A DNA stretch of 64,000 nt. It comes from Knoxdaviesia capensis. Taxonomy: Eukaryota; Ascomycota; Sordariomycetes; Microascales; Gondwanamycetaceae. A model generated the notes under the pieces. That model searched no databases. It saw nothing but the letters and a program-made list of their open reading frames with translations, and was not told where the DNA came from. Both the position numbers and the translations under genes were made by a program. The DNA is taken from contig LNGK01000003.1 of NCBI GenBank assembly GCA_001510575.1, positions 3,797,732 through 3,861,731 on the forward strand. Direction: 5' to 3'. This document shows, piece by piece, positions 32,005 through 45,800 of this stretch (its first letter is position 1; the number at the start of each line of letters is the position of its first letter).

Positions 32005-35000
32005 TTACACCCGTCCCTTGCTCTTATCTGCCGGACCATCCCGCTCATCAACATCGAGTCTCTTGCGCCAATCGGCAAGACTCTCGCTGATACCCGGTCC
32101 GCCATTGCCGTTGGCTGCGGCTCCATCAGCCGCAACGTCCTTCTTGATGGCACTCGCCGCACCGGGTCCGGCAGTGCTGATGCTGGTCTCGAAATCGAAC
32201 GCGTTGCTCAGGCGGTAGTTCTTGTTGGTTGCTTCCCACTGCGACCGGAGTGTCTCAAGCTCCGTCGCCAGGCTGTCAAGAGCTGCACTGTTGCGTCCGT
32301 CAATACCCGAGTATCCGCCGTTCAGGCCACCAACCGCACCGCCCGATACTTCATCATCAAGGCTGTCGTTGCGTGCGTGGCTGGCCGCACCCATGCCAAT
32401 GCCGAGGCCGACACCAGCAGCGCCGGATGGCCCATTGCTGGCCGCACCGTTAGAGTTGCCGTTGCTCAGAATCATGTCAGAGCCGTTACTCGTGGCGAGA
32501 CGGCTACGGCGCCGGTACGAGTCAACCGAGGACTCGACTTGGTCCAACAGCAGAGAAACCTTCTGCTCAGCGTCCTGGGCCCGGGTTTCCAGCATCATGT
32601 TCTCCTTCTGGAGATCCTCGAGATCGCGCCGTTGTGTTGCAAGCCGCCGGGCAGCTTCATCCGCCGTTCGCATGGCGTCATCGCGTTCGTGTAGGACGTC
32701 GCTGAGCTGGGTACGGATAGAAGCCATGCGCTGCTCCATGTCGGCAGTCATTGCCCGCAGCTCCTGTTGCAACTCGGTGGTCTGTTTCTGAAGAACCTGG
32801 CGTTCACGTTCCCAATCTTCAGCAGCTGCGCTGTTCGCACTTGTGGACTTGGCCTGGTCCTCAAGCTCTTCGATTTCTGCCTTGAGGCGCTTGTTCTCAG
32901 TCTTGTACACGCCCTGCTCTTCCTTGAGCTTGTTGAGCATCTTCTCAGTGCCACGGAGGTAGTGAACCGCCGAGCTGTAGTCCGATTCAAGCTGCGACAG
33001 CTTGTCCCGATAATGCGAGACCGACTCTTGCAGCTGAACCGAAAGGGTTTGCTTGGTGCGCTCGTGCGCTGCGTTCGCTTCCGAGACCTGCTGTTCCAAC
33101 TCGCGTACCCGGGTCTGGGCCTGCTCGCCGAGAGGGGATCCGCCGCGAGTCGGGCTTCCCATCTGCCCACGCTGTTTGGACGAAGTCGGGCTAATGCCAC
33201 GCTCGGTGAGAATGTCCCGTAGGGCGTTGTGCTTGACGATCATGGCGTTAGTTTCCAGCTGCTGGGCAGCCAACTGGTTGCGCAGATCAGAGTTGGCAGC
33301 CTGGAGGGTCTGAGTGTCCCTGAGGGAAGACTGCAGTTGTCGGCGAATTGTGACACCCTCGCGGCTAGACTGCTCCTGGTACGCTTCTAGGCCGGCAATG
33401 CGCTCCTCTGCCGACCGTAGCTTGTCAACGGCGACATTCACCTCTTGCTGGTATTTCATGACGAGAACGTTTGCAGCCGCGAGCTGACCCTGGAGCGCAG
33501 TAACGCGATCGGAATCTGCCTTCACCGTACGCTCAGCATCACCCTTGGATGTCAGCTTCTCTAGGCCGGTCAGCACAGCCTGCCGGTGTGTCCGTGCCTC
33601 CTGAGCATGCTTTTCAGCAAGCTCCTCAGCATCGCGAAGGCGCTGGGTGGTGGACACGAGCTCGGCAGTGCGGGCCTCGTGCTCTGCCTTAAGCTTGAGA
33701 AGCTTCGTCTCAGCCTTCTCGCGAATAGCTCGTTCCTCATCGAGCTTGCGCTCGAGGAGCTCTTTGGTTTGCAAGGATGCAGAAACGGCTTCCCGGAGAG
33801 AGGCGATGGCTTCCGAACGGCCTTGAGAGACGCCAGCATCCTCCCGCACCTTGGCTGCCATCTCTTCTTTCTCAACCTTGAGCAACTCGAGGGCAGATGT
33901 GGCAGCGGCAAAGGCAACGGCCTGCTCGCGAGCCTCCCGCTGAATTGAGTGGAGTTCCGACTTGAGACTGTCAAGCTCGGGCGATGTTTGCTGCTTGTAA
34001 GTTTCGAGTTCGCCCATGCGCTTCTGGGAGGCAGTAAACGTGTCATCGGCCAGTTGGCGCGCACGACGCTCGCCATCCAGCTCCAGCTTGAGCGCATCGA
34101 TCTGGGTTCTCATCTCCTTCTGCATATTCAATGCCGAGGCAAGCTTCTTGCTGACCTCACCACGCTCGTCACTGTCGGGGAAAGGCGAGCTGGTGCCACT
34201 TCCAGCAGCGAAGGCGGCGAGTTTGGCCTTCGCATACACGGCCTCCTGAACAGCGACGTCGCGCTGCTTCTCGGCCTCTGCAATCTGCTTGGCTGCGAGG
34301 ATGGCTTGCTTATCAACCGAGCTCTGAACATTGGCTAGCTCTTGTCGCATCGCAAGGAGGGCCTCGATTAAAGGCTTGTCCTCGTCATCGAACGCCTCGG
34401 TTGATCGGGAATCGAACACGGGGCTCAAAGTTGAGCTGGGGACATAACCAGACTTCCGGGCCAACTCGAGTTCGGACGCGTACCATGCATTTCGGCTTCG
34501 CGCGGTGTCGAGCTCCTTGAGTAAGACGACGGTTTGAGAATTCCTAATCGAAGACCGCTTGCCACTAGAACTTGACGAAGACTGCTTTGTGGGAGGCGGA
34601 GGCGACGCAGGTCGCGGCGCTACAGCACGAACAGCAAGAGCAGGGTCGATAGTGCTGTCAACGGAGCCTTGAGACCGTCCTTGCTTTGACACCTTGGCCC
34701 GAGATGCTTCTTGTGGTACAATCTCAGGTTTCGGTATCCCGCGGCTCTGTTGTCGGGGTGGCTGCTGCTGTTGTATTTGTGGTTGTTGCTGAGCGGGTTG
34801 GGATGCTGACTGGACAGCTTGAAGAGCGACGACGGGTGCTTGGACCGGTTGCTGTTGGGGCTGAACGACTGGTTGGGCTTGCTGTACAGGAGTTCGTTTC
34901 CCGTTTGTAATTGGGCTCGATGCGGCGTCACGAGCGTTGTCAATGGGCGACTGAGTCATTTTCGGGGACGCCGTGGCCTGCTCTCGCTCAAGTGACGCTC

Positions 35001-36923
35001 CGCGCGGCCAACCGCTGGCGACATTACCAGCGATAACCGCGGATTTCGTCGGGGGAGAGGCCTGAGGAGGTGTCCCTGCTGATGGTGCAGGGACATTTTG
35101 AAGGCGTTGGGCCTGAGGTTGGACTTGCTTTGAAGCCTCGTCGAGTCCGTTGAGGGTTAAGCGGGAACCGTTCGGGGCGGTGTTTGCAGGTGATTGGGCC
35201 AGCGCCGGGTTGGTTATCAAGCGACGGGTTTCAGGGGGTCCAAGAGAGCCATCACGAGTGGGAGTTTGCCTAGCAACAGTATTGGGAGAATCGCTCGTGC
35301 TTGGCCGACGGGCTTGAGGCACACGCTGGGTCTGGGTCTGGGGATCGCTCGGGTACCGAATTTTGGAAGTATCAAGGGCGTAGACCAGGCCTAGGTCATT
35401 GACATTCCCAGTGGCAGAGCTGGGCTCACCGCCAACAACGATAATGCTTTTTCCGACGGCGGTCATGCTGTGTCCGGATCGAGGTGAGGGCGAAGGACCC
35501 ATGTTCTGGAAGGTGTACCACCGGCGGGTGGTGATTCTGAATGCGGCAAGGTCTCCTAGGTCGTTTCCCTCTTCGGAGCGACCACCAAAGATGTACATGA
35601 CGTCGTCGACAAGAGCTGCAGCGTGACCTTCGCGCGCCATGGGGATATATCCGATGCAATCCAGGAGCGTCCAGCGGTTACCATTAGGATCGTAGCACCA
35701 GACGTCGTTGAACCATTGGAATCCGTTAGTGCCACCGAACCTGGAGTAGAAAAACATGTTAGTATCAAGAAATCAACTTGGGGGCTACATAAGAGATTAT
35801 AGGGCGAGACATACAGGAACAGTTTGTCGTTAAAGGTGATCATGGTGTGGTTGGTACGTGCAGGCGGGGCCTGAGCATTTTCGGAAGTGCCCTGGAGCAT
35901 CTCCCAACGATTCGACTGGGCCTGTAGTTGGTTGAGATCGAATGCGCAAAGATCGTTCATGAAATAGCCCTCGACTTGACCACCGAAGATGTAGATCTTT
36001 GATCCGAGAATGTTGAGTGAATGGCCATATCGTCCGGCAGGTCTGGGGCCGGAGGGGAGTGCGCGGGACCAGTGCCGAGTAGCTGTGAGATTAAAGAAAA
36101 CCCGTTAGCAAGACAAAAAAAACTCCCCCCTCCAAAACGAAATAGAGTAGATGTGAGCATACAGGTATTCAATAGGTATAGAGTTTCGTCGAGGACATCG
36201 GCCTCTTCCACCTTGGTATCACCTCCGTAGACGATGAAGGCATTGCCAACCAGCAAACTGGCGTGACCAACACGGGGTCCAGGACCCTCAGCGGTAGTCA
36301 CCAACGGGTAGCAGGTCATGCTAGTACCGGCCTCGATCATCCATAGATCGCCCTTGACGGTGGAACTGTTGATAAGACCGCCCATTACGTAGATGTCGCC
36401 CTCCTTGGAGCCGACGGAATTGACGGCAGCGCCATATCGGGGAAATGGCGGGGGGTGTGATGAAGTATAGTTGAAGCGGCGCTGGGTCCACGGATATAAT
36501 GAAGCATTGGGGGCAGAAGTTGCGGGACCATTGCGGAGCTGGGGTTCGTGGAGACAGCGTAAAGAGTTAATATGAGAGCCATTGAATTACAAGAAGACGA
36601 CCAACGTTCCAGCGCAATACACAGGGCTGCAAAAAGGGAAACAGAGGACTTACGGGAAGATCGCTGGGTTGGGCAGACGCAGGCTGGTCAACACTGGTGC
36701 CGCGACGCGGGTACTGATCGGGACTATTCTGAGCAACGTCATCTGGGAGAGAACTCAAGCTGCCGGTAGGAGTTGAGCGGGAGAGGGAGCCCTTCTCATC
36801 GCGCATCACCATGCGCTGGGCAGTCGCGCTGCCGGGAACAGATCCCGCCGAGTTTGGAGCGGCACCAGCATCGCGACTTGCCGGAGCGCGGTCCTGCTTT
36901 TTTGATTTAAACAGGAAGGCCAT
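32005..36923 (-). CDS. kelA: Kelch-repeat cell-end polarity protein (KelA/Tea1)
   Basis: Four exons on the - strand (36923-36654, 36538-36163, 36082-35815, 35740-32005), donors GTAAGT, GTATGC and GTATGT, giving 1549 residues. After a 90-residue N-terminus, the family-typical 'LYPWTQRRF' motif leads into kelch beta-propeller repeats across exons 2-4 (for example 'YVMGGLINSSTVKGDLW', 'YIFGGQVEGYFMNDL', 'FGGTNGFQWFNDVW', 'YIFGGRSEEGNDLGDL'). A disordered Pro/Gln-rich linker (about 480-700, with poly-Gln stretches near 610-645) follows, then a coiled coil of several hundred residues (about 710-1460). Known role: Tea1 in fission yeast and KelA in Aspergillus ride microtubule plus ends to hyphal tips and mark growth sites with membrane-bound TeaR/Mod5 and formin. 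The architecture is complete. The upstream leader is pyrimidine-rich on this strand. Confidence 0.93.
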
Positions 36924-39900
36924 GGCCGTGGATCACCCAGTGGTGTACACACAGTCAGGGAGATTTGAGGACAGATGTAGGAGAGATGGTGATAGAGACG
37001 AGGCGACGGAATTTGATTCGCGGGAGGCGCGTAGCACAGTGCCGATTTGCAGCCGAGGAGTAACAGACAATGCAATGCGAAAAGCGGTCGGTGAAGTTGA
37101 ACGAGTAATTGGGGCGGACAGAGAACAAGGCCTTTCGTGATTGGATTCAGGAGGCTAGGATATTCTATCCGGTTCGGACGATGACATTTGGACAACGAGG
37201 AAGTTCCGTCGGCTAGAATATCACGAATAGTTGTGGCGGGATCGGCGAAGAGGTCTATGGATCTTATCAGTCGGACGGCCGGTGATGATGAAAAGAACAG
37301 TATTGAAAAACGCCAATGGAGAGAAGGATCGTCGAGGGATAGGGTTCGAGGATATCACGAAGTCCGGTTTGGACACGGGGTGAAGTGACGCGAGACGGGA
37401 CGTACTACAAAGAAAAGGACAGGAGTGGTCTTTAATTCGGAAAAGGAGAGGATGAGAGGGGAAAGCGATGGAATTTGAAGGAGAGAAGTGGACGAGTACG
37501 CGCAAACGACAAAGAGCAATACACTATCAATCAAAAGCAAATAGGAGGAAGATGAGACGATGAGACGATACCGGGCGAAAATGGATAGAGTAAAAAGAGG
37601 AAGAAAAAAAAGAGTGAGAGAGGAAGAAAGTTAGGGGGTTAGAGAGAACAGGCCAGCAAAAGAAACGATGTGCCCTGAGTGATGAGCGAGGGCTTGTTCC
37701 GTGAAAGGACAGGGGTAGAGCCAGGAATGAGAGCGCCAGCCAGGAAAAAAAATTATAGTGTGAATAAGAAACGGGCTGGGTAGCGATATGCGATGGCTGG
37801 AAACCCACCAAAAATTTACAGGAGGAATGGAGAACCACCTAACACACAGAGAAAAGGGAAAATGAAGCCAAAGTTTGTGAGGAGAAAAAGCGGTGATGCA
37901 GAATCAAGAAGAAGAAGATAGTAAAAGGAAGGGCTGGATTATTTCCCCTCTCTGGAAGTATCTGAGGAAGGAGGTATTACGAATACGTTGTTCCCAAGAA
38001 CTGTCCGGGGGAAGGCGCAACCCAGAGAGTGAAGAGACAAGCTGAGGAAGGAGGCGAGACGACAAGTGTCAGGATAGTTTAGAGCGCGGCTTCAACGACC
38101 GACTGAGATGTTTCGCTGAGCAGGTTTTGATATGTGAGCGGATACTGTGTGTGGACTGCGTCCTACGGGTGCTTCTTTGGCCAACGTGATCATTCTATCT
38201 TTCTCCATCCATCTGCGCTTTTCAGCCGTTGCGCTGTGGAACCCAAACGGGAGGCCAACCCGGTGGATTTCTGACGAACTTTCCGTGTGGGAGGTCTGTC
38301 GGTGTGGTGTGGTTGGGGGAGAATGCGTTTTAAGTCTCTGTCTCCCTTTGTTTCTATGTCTTGCAGTCCACAGCTCTAGATATGTCTTTTTCAAGTTTCA
38401 CCTCTGGCCGCTGCTTTTTCCCTTTGGACTCTTGATGCACTTTGGGTGGCTGGGTGAGGGGCCGCACTGGGAATCTTCCCGTATTCTAGGGGTGACTTTA
38501 GCTCTGATCACGAAGGTGCGCAGCAATCAGGCCAAGACACCACAGCGAACTAAGCCTACTCGGGTCTCTCCAGTGGCACTCTTTCCAACGTTTCTGGTGT
38601 ACTGTAGGTAGATCCCAAGGAGTGGGTTAGTCCAGGGGTAGAAGGAAAAAAAGAGAGAGGCGAAAAGCCAAGATATATCTCCAGTCAGTTCGAACGTTGC
38701 AAGCAACTCAGCTGTGACCGACTTTAGGTTTACTGGCTCGGGATCTCTGGAAGACCCAACTTAGGCGAGAAATCCACTAAAAATCTTGGACTACTGTCGC
38801 CCCAATTGTATCCGTCGCATCACAGAAGAGAGTACAATCTGGAGTACATGTGCTCTCGTGCAGTAAGCGCCGAGGAAAGCAGGTACACATGCACGTACAT
38901 GTGATGTACCTGTATCTAAAGATAGAGGTGCAGAAACGAGCAAATGAGAATAGGGGCAAACTCTCAGTACGGGGAGATGCATCGATCATACTGTGACGCC
39001 GGGCTTTTGCTTCTTATGGAAATAGGGGATGCGCTGAACCGCCCACCCCTTTTTTTCTATGTCGCCGCCAAAACCATCAAAGTCGCCACAAGATAATGAG
39101 CTTGTCACATCTTTTAGCTGGCCTTTAGCATCTGTCATGCCGGTTTTTTGGTTTCTCATGAAGCTACACGCCGAACTTTTGACTAAACTGGCCGGCGATA
39201 TCACCGGTTTTGCATGGCTTATATGGGCTGTAGATGTCCGCTATGTCGATGCGCGCCTCTGTCTGTCACAGGGCAAAATCCGGCGATACGTGAAAACATG
39301 CGACATTTAAAATCTATACTTCCTCAAAACCAGAACAATCGCCCAGGCGTCTCTGTTAATTCCAGGGGCCGGTGGCCAGTTCTCAGCGCTAGCAAGGCTG
39401 CGATCTCGACTAATGCTGACTATGCGGTACACGTTCAGTTTAGGGGGAGCTTTTCTTCGCCCTTTCTCCTCTGAACAAACAACCAAGAAGGCTTTACGGA
39501 TCTCAAATGACGGAGGGAAATCAAATGAAATAAAAAGGGGGGCTGCATACTTGTACAGACTAAAAGAACAGCAAATATTGCTTCCACAAAGGTTTTTGAA
39601 TGAACCGGGACGTGCATTTGATTCTGTCAGGACTAGAGAGCGACGAGAGAGCATGTTCTTACGATCACTCGCTGTGAGAGATCCTCATCTGCGAAAGACA
39701 GTCCAGCTAATCCAATACGAGGGTAATGATTCCACCTTCATGCCTTCCTGCAGCCACTTTAAGGTGGTGGTGTCCTCTCTACCCATTGTTTTCTCGATAT
39801 CACACTTAACACCAACAATCCAATTGGTTGATCCTCCATGAAACAAAGAGTTACAAAAACAGATACGAGAGGGCTGGAGGTGGAGTGCTGATGATAGTGT

Positions 39901-42899
39901 TTCGGATTTGGCGGGGAAGTACCGGTTTACCACAAAGTACATCACATATTGTGTTATTGCCTACACATTTCACCGGGCTGTTGAACATCATGAAAGTCAC
40001 CACACATGCAGGGGTACAATGCAGCCACCACATTCGTTCTCCCTCCAAATGGCATCCATCCATCCCATATTATCATCATGATGCTCTCGTGTCCTTGCTT
40101 TTCCCGCGTCCTCCGGCATGGAATGCGCTCGTCGCTGTTGATCGGGATCGGCTGGCGCATTGAGATTTAATCTCTGGGTCCCTTCTAACTCTCTCTCGCT
40201 CACCTACACTCTCACAAGCATGAGTCTACGAGTATACTGTACAGAGAAACCAATGAAAAGTAGTTCTCGATACTCGCACATCGGCTTGTTTCCACGCAAA
40301 GAGATCCATCCTAGAGACTGAGAACGGAGCCCTGTTTGATGGCGAAGACGTCCGTTCACCGTTTCTAGCGCCGAAACCTTCTCTGGATAGGAATTGTCAC
40401 CAGTTCGCCAGCACCACCAGCGTTTTCTCCCTCCCTGTTGCTTTTTCGACCTCCAAAATGGAACCTGGGTGGCCGAACTCTGAAACACATTCTTCTTTCT
40501 TTCTTTCTTTTTTTTTGTCTGGTAAGCTCCTGAACCCTTCCCTGGCATTGGATCCCTCGGTTCCCCAGCTGCCCCTAACCCAGAACGGACAAGAACATGA
40601 TTTTGGTGCCTGGCACTAAAACGTGGATAGTAAAACGGACAATTTAAATTTGTGGAAAACATTTTCGTTAATTTCATGCACGTTAGTACAGTACTCTCAC
40701 GACTGTGTCTGGTATGCGGATGTAAGTAGACAACAACGAAGGTGAAGAGAAGATTGGGAAAGAGGCCTCGATGATCGGAAGACTCTTTGACGACAACAAA
40801 TCGCTGGTCAGTGGCCTGCAGCTGGACTGCTGATTGACTTTCTTGCTAGTGGGCCGTCCGAACTTACAATGTACGGACTCTGGGTTTGCCAATCGTTGGC
40901 CCATGCTGCCTCGTAGTGGCAGATGGGAGACTGAAGCAAATCTGATCTTTCATCTTCCCATCTCGGATGGACGTCCGAGAGATGTGTTTGTCCAGCTGTT
41001 TCTCCATTTAGTACGAGGAGTGCCAATCGTGAAATTTGTATAGGGAGACTAATCGCGCAATCTTGTCTACGTACAGTACTTTATCATTATATTGTCGATT
41101 CTAGTTCCAGCTTTAAGGATTGAATCCCATTTCCTCCTTGCCCACTTTCCGAGCCGGTGTTTTTCTAGTGCCCACCTGGAGAATGGCATATTCGCCTTAG
41201 TGTATTCCTTCATTTATATAAGGACGACATACCACCAACGATTGAGGACTGGAATTCCTGGTTTGCGCCTTCATTTCGGCCTGGAGAGGATCTCTCAAGA
41301 TCTTCATCGTTTATCCACAATTTTCGGCACAGGTTGCGTAAGAGATGGAGGAATTGGAAGGGACCTGGTCAAAATCCGGTAGTGCACCTTTCTCCATGAA
41401 AAACACTCCTAATATGTTCCCGAGTTTGCGAGATTGGGTGATGTCCACTGGTTGTGGGGAAACGAGGATGCAGCGGGAAACAACTCTCACCATCGAACGA
41501 ACCCTCGATCTCCCCCCAAAAGCGCTGTCTTGTCAAGTTGTCAAGATGCGAGTGGGCATACGTTTGACCGACCCTGCACCTAGCCATGAAAACCACAAAA
41601 TATTCATCTGTCAAATCCCGCCTGTGCGTGCCCGTGTAACTACCGAGACAAGTGGACAGCACCCGTATGTATATCCTCTTCCCACCGTTTTTGCGTTTGT
41701 ATCTACTCCCAGAACCTTCCATGGTGCGAAATAATGCTGTGAAAAGCCTCTTTGCGACTCTAAGAGCGGCTACCAGCTGGTGAACAGGGCCCTATTATTA
41801 CATATCATGCGTTGGATCATCGTTGGATACGAACTGAAACTAGCTCTGCTCTTACCAGCACATATATATACAACGAGAAGTAAGTGCCTTTACACAAAGA
41901 CCGGATTCCACTATAGAAAGCCCATCCCCCACCTTTGTGACTCTATGGAGGCCGGGTCGGAAGCCACGAATCCCGCGTTCGTTCGTGGTCAGATGCTTGA
42001 GACCACAATACGACAGTACCCAGTCCCACGCCGTCTAGAATCACATCTCAATCGGCAAACACGGGCAAGGGACCATGGCAAACGAAACCAAACGATGAAT
42101 GTCAAATATGTCTGTAGTAACCCGAATTTACAGCCAAGTTAAGAGTTAAGCCTTCCTATGTCTCCCCGTTTGCGACGGGACATGTGTGTTGACACCCTGG
42201 CCAGAACACCGTGACTGGGGCAAGATTCTTTTGCGATATACTCCGTCGCTGTAAGGTGTTGGTTTAATGTCTCGGCATGTCCCTTGCCCGTCTGATTATC
42301 GTGGAATTACATAGCATGTACCAACACTGGTGAACCTTCACATTCTAGCACCAAGGTCCGTGATAGTCACGTGCACATAAGAGTGACCCGAAAAGTATCC
42401 AGACTTTTGCGAAGTCGGGTGACCACAGCGCTTATGTAACGATTTTCCGATCCAAAATGGCATTTGCAAGTTGGTTGCTCCTGCCGTTTGTTGCTTGCGA
42501 TGCTAGACTGCGCATGATGCAGCAATTATCCTGCTACCCTTTTCTTTCCTAGAGATTTTCTTCTTGTACAACGTTCAACATTCAGGCAACGCATCATTGC
42601 TACGCCATAGCTTCTTTCTTCCCCCTTCTTCTTCTCTTTCCTCGTCAACTTTTGGGCCTCCTTTGACCATGAATTAATGATCACCATCTCACGCCGCCAA
42701 ATCTCCTCCCGAGGCAAAGCGTGACAGCTGTCGTCCGCATCTCCTCACCAGCCTTACGAGACTCTCTGCAACAACCCCGATCAACGGCGAGCGTTAGCTT
42801 CTTCTTTTCTCCCAGACTTCGCCCGCCGATCCTCCGTCATCATCGGCTCAACATCAACACTCCACCTCCTCCCGAAACCTCCCGTCTCACAACGTCACC
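36924..42899. other. 6-kb divergent intergenic region between kelA and kog1
   Basis: 36924-38060 is purine-rich on +, that is, a CT-rich leader of kelA on the - strand. 42520-42899 is the CT-rich leader of kog1. Between them I see no recognisable gene; small frames (for example an 83-codon AUG frame at 39059-39310) show no family. GTACAGTAC-type motifs lie at 40233-40244, 40685-40695 and 41071-41080. Confidence 0.55.
40685..40695. repeat. Perfect palindrome AGTACAGTACT-type copy
   Basis: AGTACAGTACT at 40685-40695, one of the dispersed copies of the GTACAGTAC family in noncoding DNA. A further copy, GTACAGTACT, lies at 41071-41080. Confidence 0.55.
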
Positions 42900-45800
42900 A
42901 TGCCCTCGAGAGTCCAGGACGGCGACTCAACGCCGTTGGGCCACAGGGTTAACGGATCCGTTGATACCAGCCGGCGACCCTCTAGTGCACCTGGAAACAA
43001 GCCCGATCCGCAAGCTCCAGACTCTATAGCAGCCGATGTCCCCGAAGTCGCGAGACTCAAGCGGCCGTTTGCGCCTCTCCTCATCCGATCCCAAAGCGAA
43101 TACGGCAATGACCTAAGTGATGGTGATAACAACGCCGATGACTTGTTTAATTGGGGTGCCCGCCATGGATTCGATCACCACTACCAATCGGAAGACTACA
43201 TATCCAGTCTAGCCGATGTATGCAGAGCTCTCCTTGCTTCCTTCTCCTCTGCCCTCTCCCGTGCTAACTATCCATCTTGCAGACTTGGTACATGTATTTC
43301 ACCGACAAACGCCATGAAACGACTGGCAACCCGAAATCCCCCGGCTACGAACTGGAGGAATGGAGAATGCGAGATCGTCTAAAAACGGTCTCCGCCGCTC
43401 TGGCAGTTTGCCTCAACATCGGTGTCGAGCCTCCCGATCAGCTCAAGACCAACCCCGGCGCAAAACTCGAGGCTTGGACCGATCCCACCGTTGCCTCAAC
43501 ATCAAAGGCCCTCGAGAATATCGGCAAAGCTCTACAGACCCAATACGAGACGCTGGCTATCCGGACACGTTATAAGCAGTACCTGGATCCATCGAACGAG
43601 GAAATCAAAAAGTTTTGCATGGCCATGCGCAGAAACGCGAAGGATGAGCGCGTTCTTCTCCACTACAACGGTCATGGAGTTCCCAAACCCACTCCATCTG
43701 GAGAAATCTGGGTGTTCAACAAGAACTACACCCAGTATATCCCCGTGCCTCTCTACGACCTCCAGCAATGGCTGTCTGCACCCACCATTTTCGTCTGGGA
43801 TTGCTCCGAAGCCGGAAACATCATTAATAATTACCACCGCTTCGTTGAAAAGCACGAACAGGAAGAAGACGAGGCACTGGCTCTCGATCCCAACCGCGAA
43901 AAGATCAACTACCGTCCTTACATCCACCTCGCTGCATGCAATGTAAAGGAGCATCTGCCGACAAATCCCCTACTCCCAGCCGATCTGTTCACTGCGTGCC
44001 TGACCACCCCGATCGAGATGGCCCTCTGGTTCTTTGTCCTCCAGAATCCCCTGAAAACTGCTCTCACTCCCGAGCGGGCAAAGAAGCTCCCTGGTAGATT
44101 ACAGGAGCGCCGAACCCCCCTCGGAGAACTCAACTGGATTTTTACTGCAATCACTGATACCATTGCCTGGACCACGTTGCCACGACATCTCTTCCGCAAG
44201 TTCTTCCGTCAGGACCTCATGGTTGCCGCTCTCTTCCGCAACTTCCTGTTGGCTCAGCGTGTCATGGCTGTGTACGGATGCCACCCACAATCATACCCCG
44301 AACTCCCCGACACACGGCAGCACCCTCTGTGGAAGAGCTGGGACCTTGCCGTCGAGATGGCTCTGGCCCAGCTCCCCATGCTGGAACGCAAGGATAGCCA
44401 TGGAACCGAGTATGATTACCAGCATTCCACCTTTTTCACCGAAGAGCTCACGGCCTTCGATGTCTATCTGACTCGCGGTGACGCCATCAACCGCAAGCCT
44501 CCAGAGCAACTGCCGGTCGTCCTCCAGGTTCTTCTCAGCCAGCAGCATCGTGTTCGGGCTTTGATTCTCCTAGGTCGGTTTCTAGACTTGGGCCCATGGG
44601 CAGTACAGCTTGCCCTAAGCATTGGTATCTTCCCATATGTTCTAAAGCTGCTCCAGTCAACCGCCGCCGAGCTGCGACCAGTGATGGTTTTCATATGGAC
44701 AAGAATCCTTGCTGTCGATATCACGTGCCAGGCTGACCTTATCAAGGATTCGGGATACAACTATTTTGCCCAAGTCCTCAAGCCGTCAGAAGAGCTAGAT
44801 GTTCAGGACGGCGACGAGGACAAAGCCATGTGCTCCTTCATACTCGCCATGGTGTGCCGCAACTACAAGCCCGGCCAGCATGTGTGTAACCAGATCGACA
44901 TCATGTCATACTGTCTCGTGCACATCCATAACGAGGAGAACCCCCTGCTTCGGCAGTGGGCTTGTCTGTGCATCAGTCAGCTATGGCAAGATCTTCACGA
45001 GGCAAAGTGGCGCGGAATCCGCGAAAACGCCCACGTTGCTCTCGCATCTCTCAGCAAGGATATCAGCCCTGAGGCTCGGACCGCCATGCTACACGCCATG
45101 ACGACCTTCCTCGGTATTCCTGATGTGACCGATGAGGTTGCCCGCATTGAAGAGTCTCTGGCCTGGACCGTTCTTGGAATGGCCAATGATGGTAGCCCTA
45201 TGGTGCGGAAAGAGTTCCTCGTGTTCCTTTCCCACCTAATTCTTCGTTATGAACACAAGTTCATTGTTGCCGCCTACGAGCAGCTTCTTGAAGAAGAGGA
45301 GTACATGGAGCACCCCCCTCCGGAAGATGGAATTGAATCCAAGATGGGCCTACATTACACCCGTCCTCAAAGCCAGGGTAAGGACGGCGCCTTCAACCCT
45401 TCGACACAGGGCCTGTCGTACAACACAGTCTTCGCTGCATGCTGGAAACAGGCCCTGGTTCTTAGCGTCGATCCCCACCCTGAGGTTCAGCGAGACGCCA
45501 CCATCATCATCGACTACATGCTCAATGTTCTTGTTCAGTCATCCATTGGTCAACAGGGTCAAGCCGTGCTGCAAAGAATTGAAAAGAAGTCCAAGGCTCA
45601 AGCCATTGCACGAGCTACCGCGCGCAGTAACCAACGGGCCGGCATCGTGGGCCCGACTCCCGGGGTCCTACAAGCCCCTCTCCCGTCCCCCAGTCTTCTC
45701 CGTCGCACAGCCAGCATGATCTTCCAGCTACCATTGTTTGGTGGTGAAGAACGGTCAACGCCTCCCAGCCCGTTGCCATCCCGGTCATCCTTCAATAAGA

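Noticed and set aside
38134..38611. Open stretch with a good acceptor (TTCTATGTCTTGCAG) near 38366
   Set aside because: No convincing donor/AUG combination gives a longer frame; probably noncoding.
39059..39310. 83-codon AUG frame with repeated CCGG-containing blocks, considered as a transposon piece
   Set aside because: No terminal inverted repeats, target-site duplication or transposase similarity could be seen.
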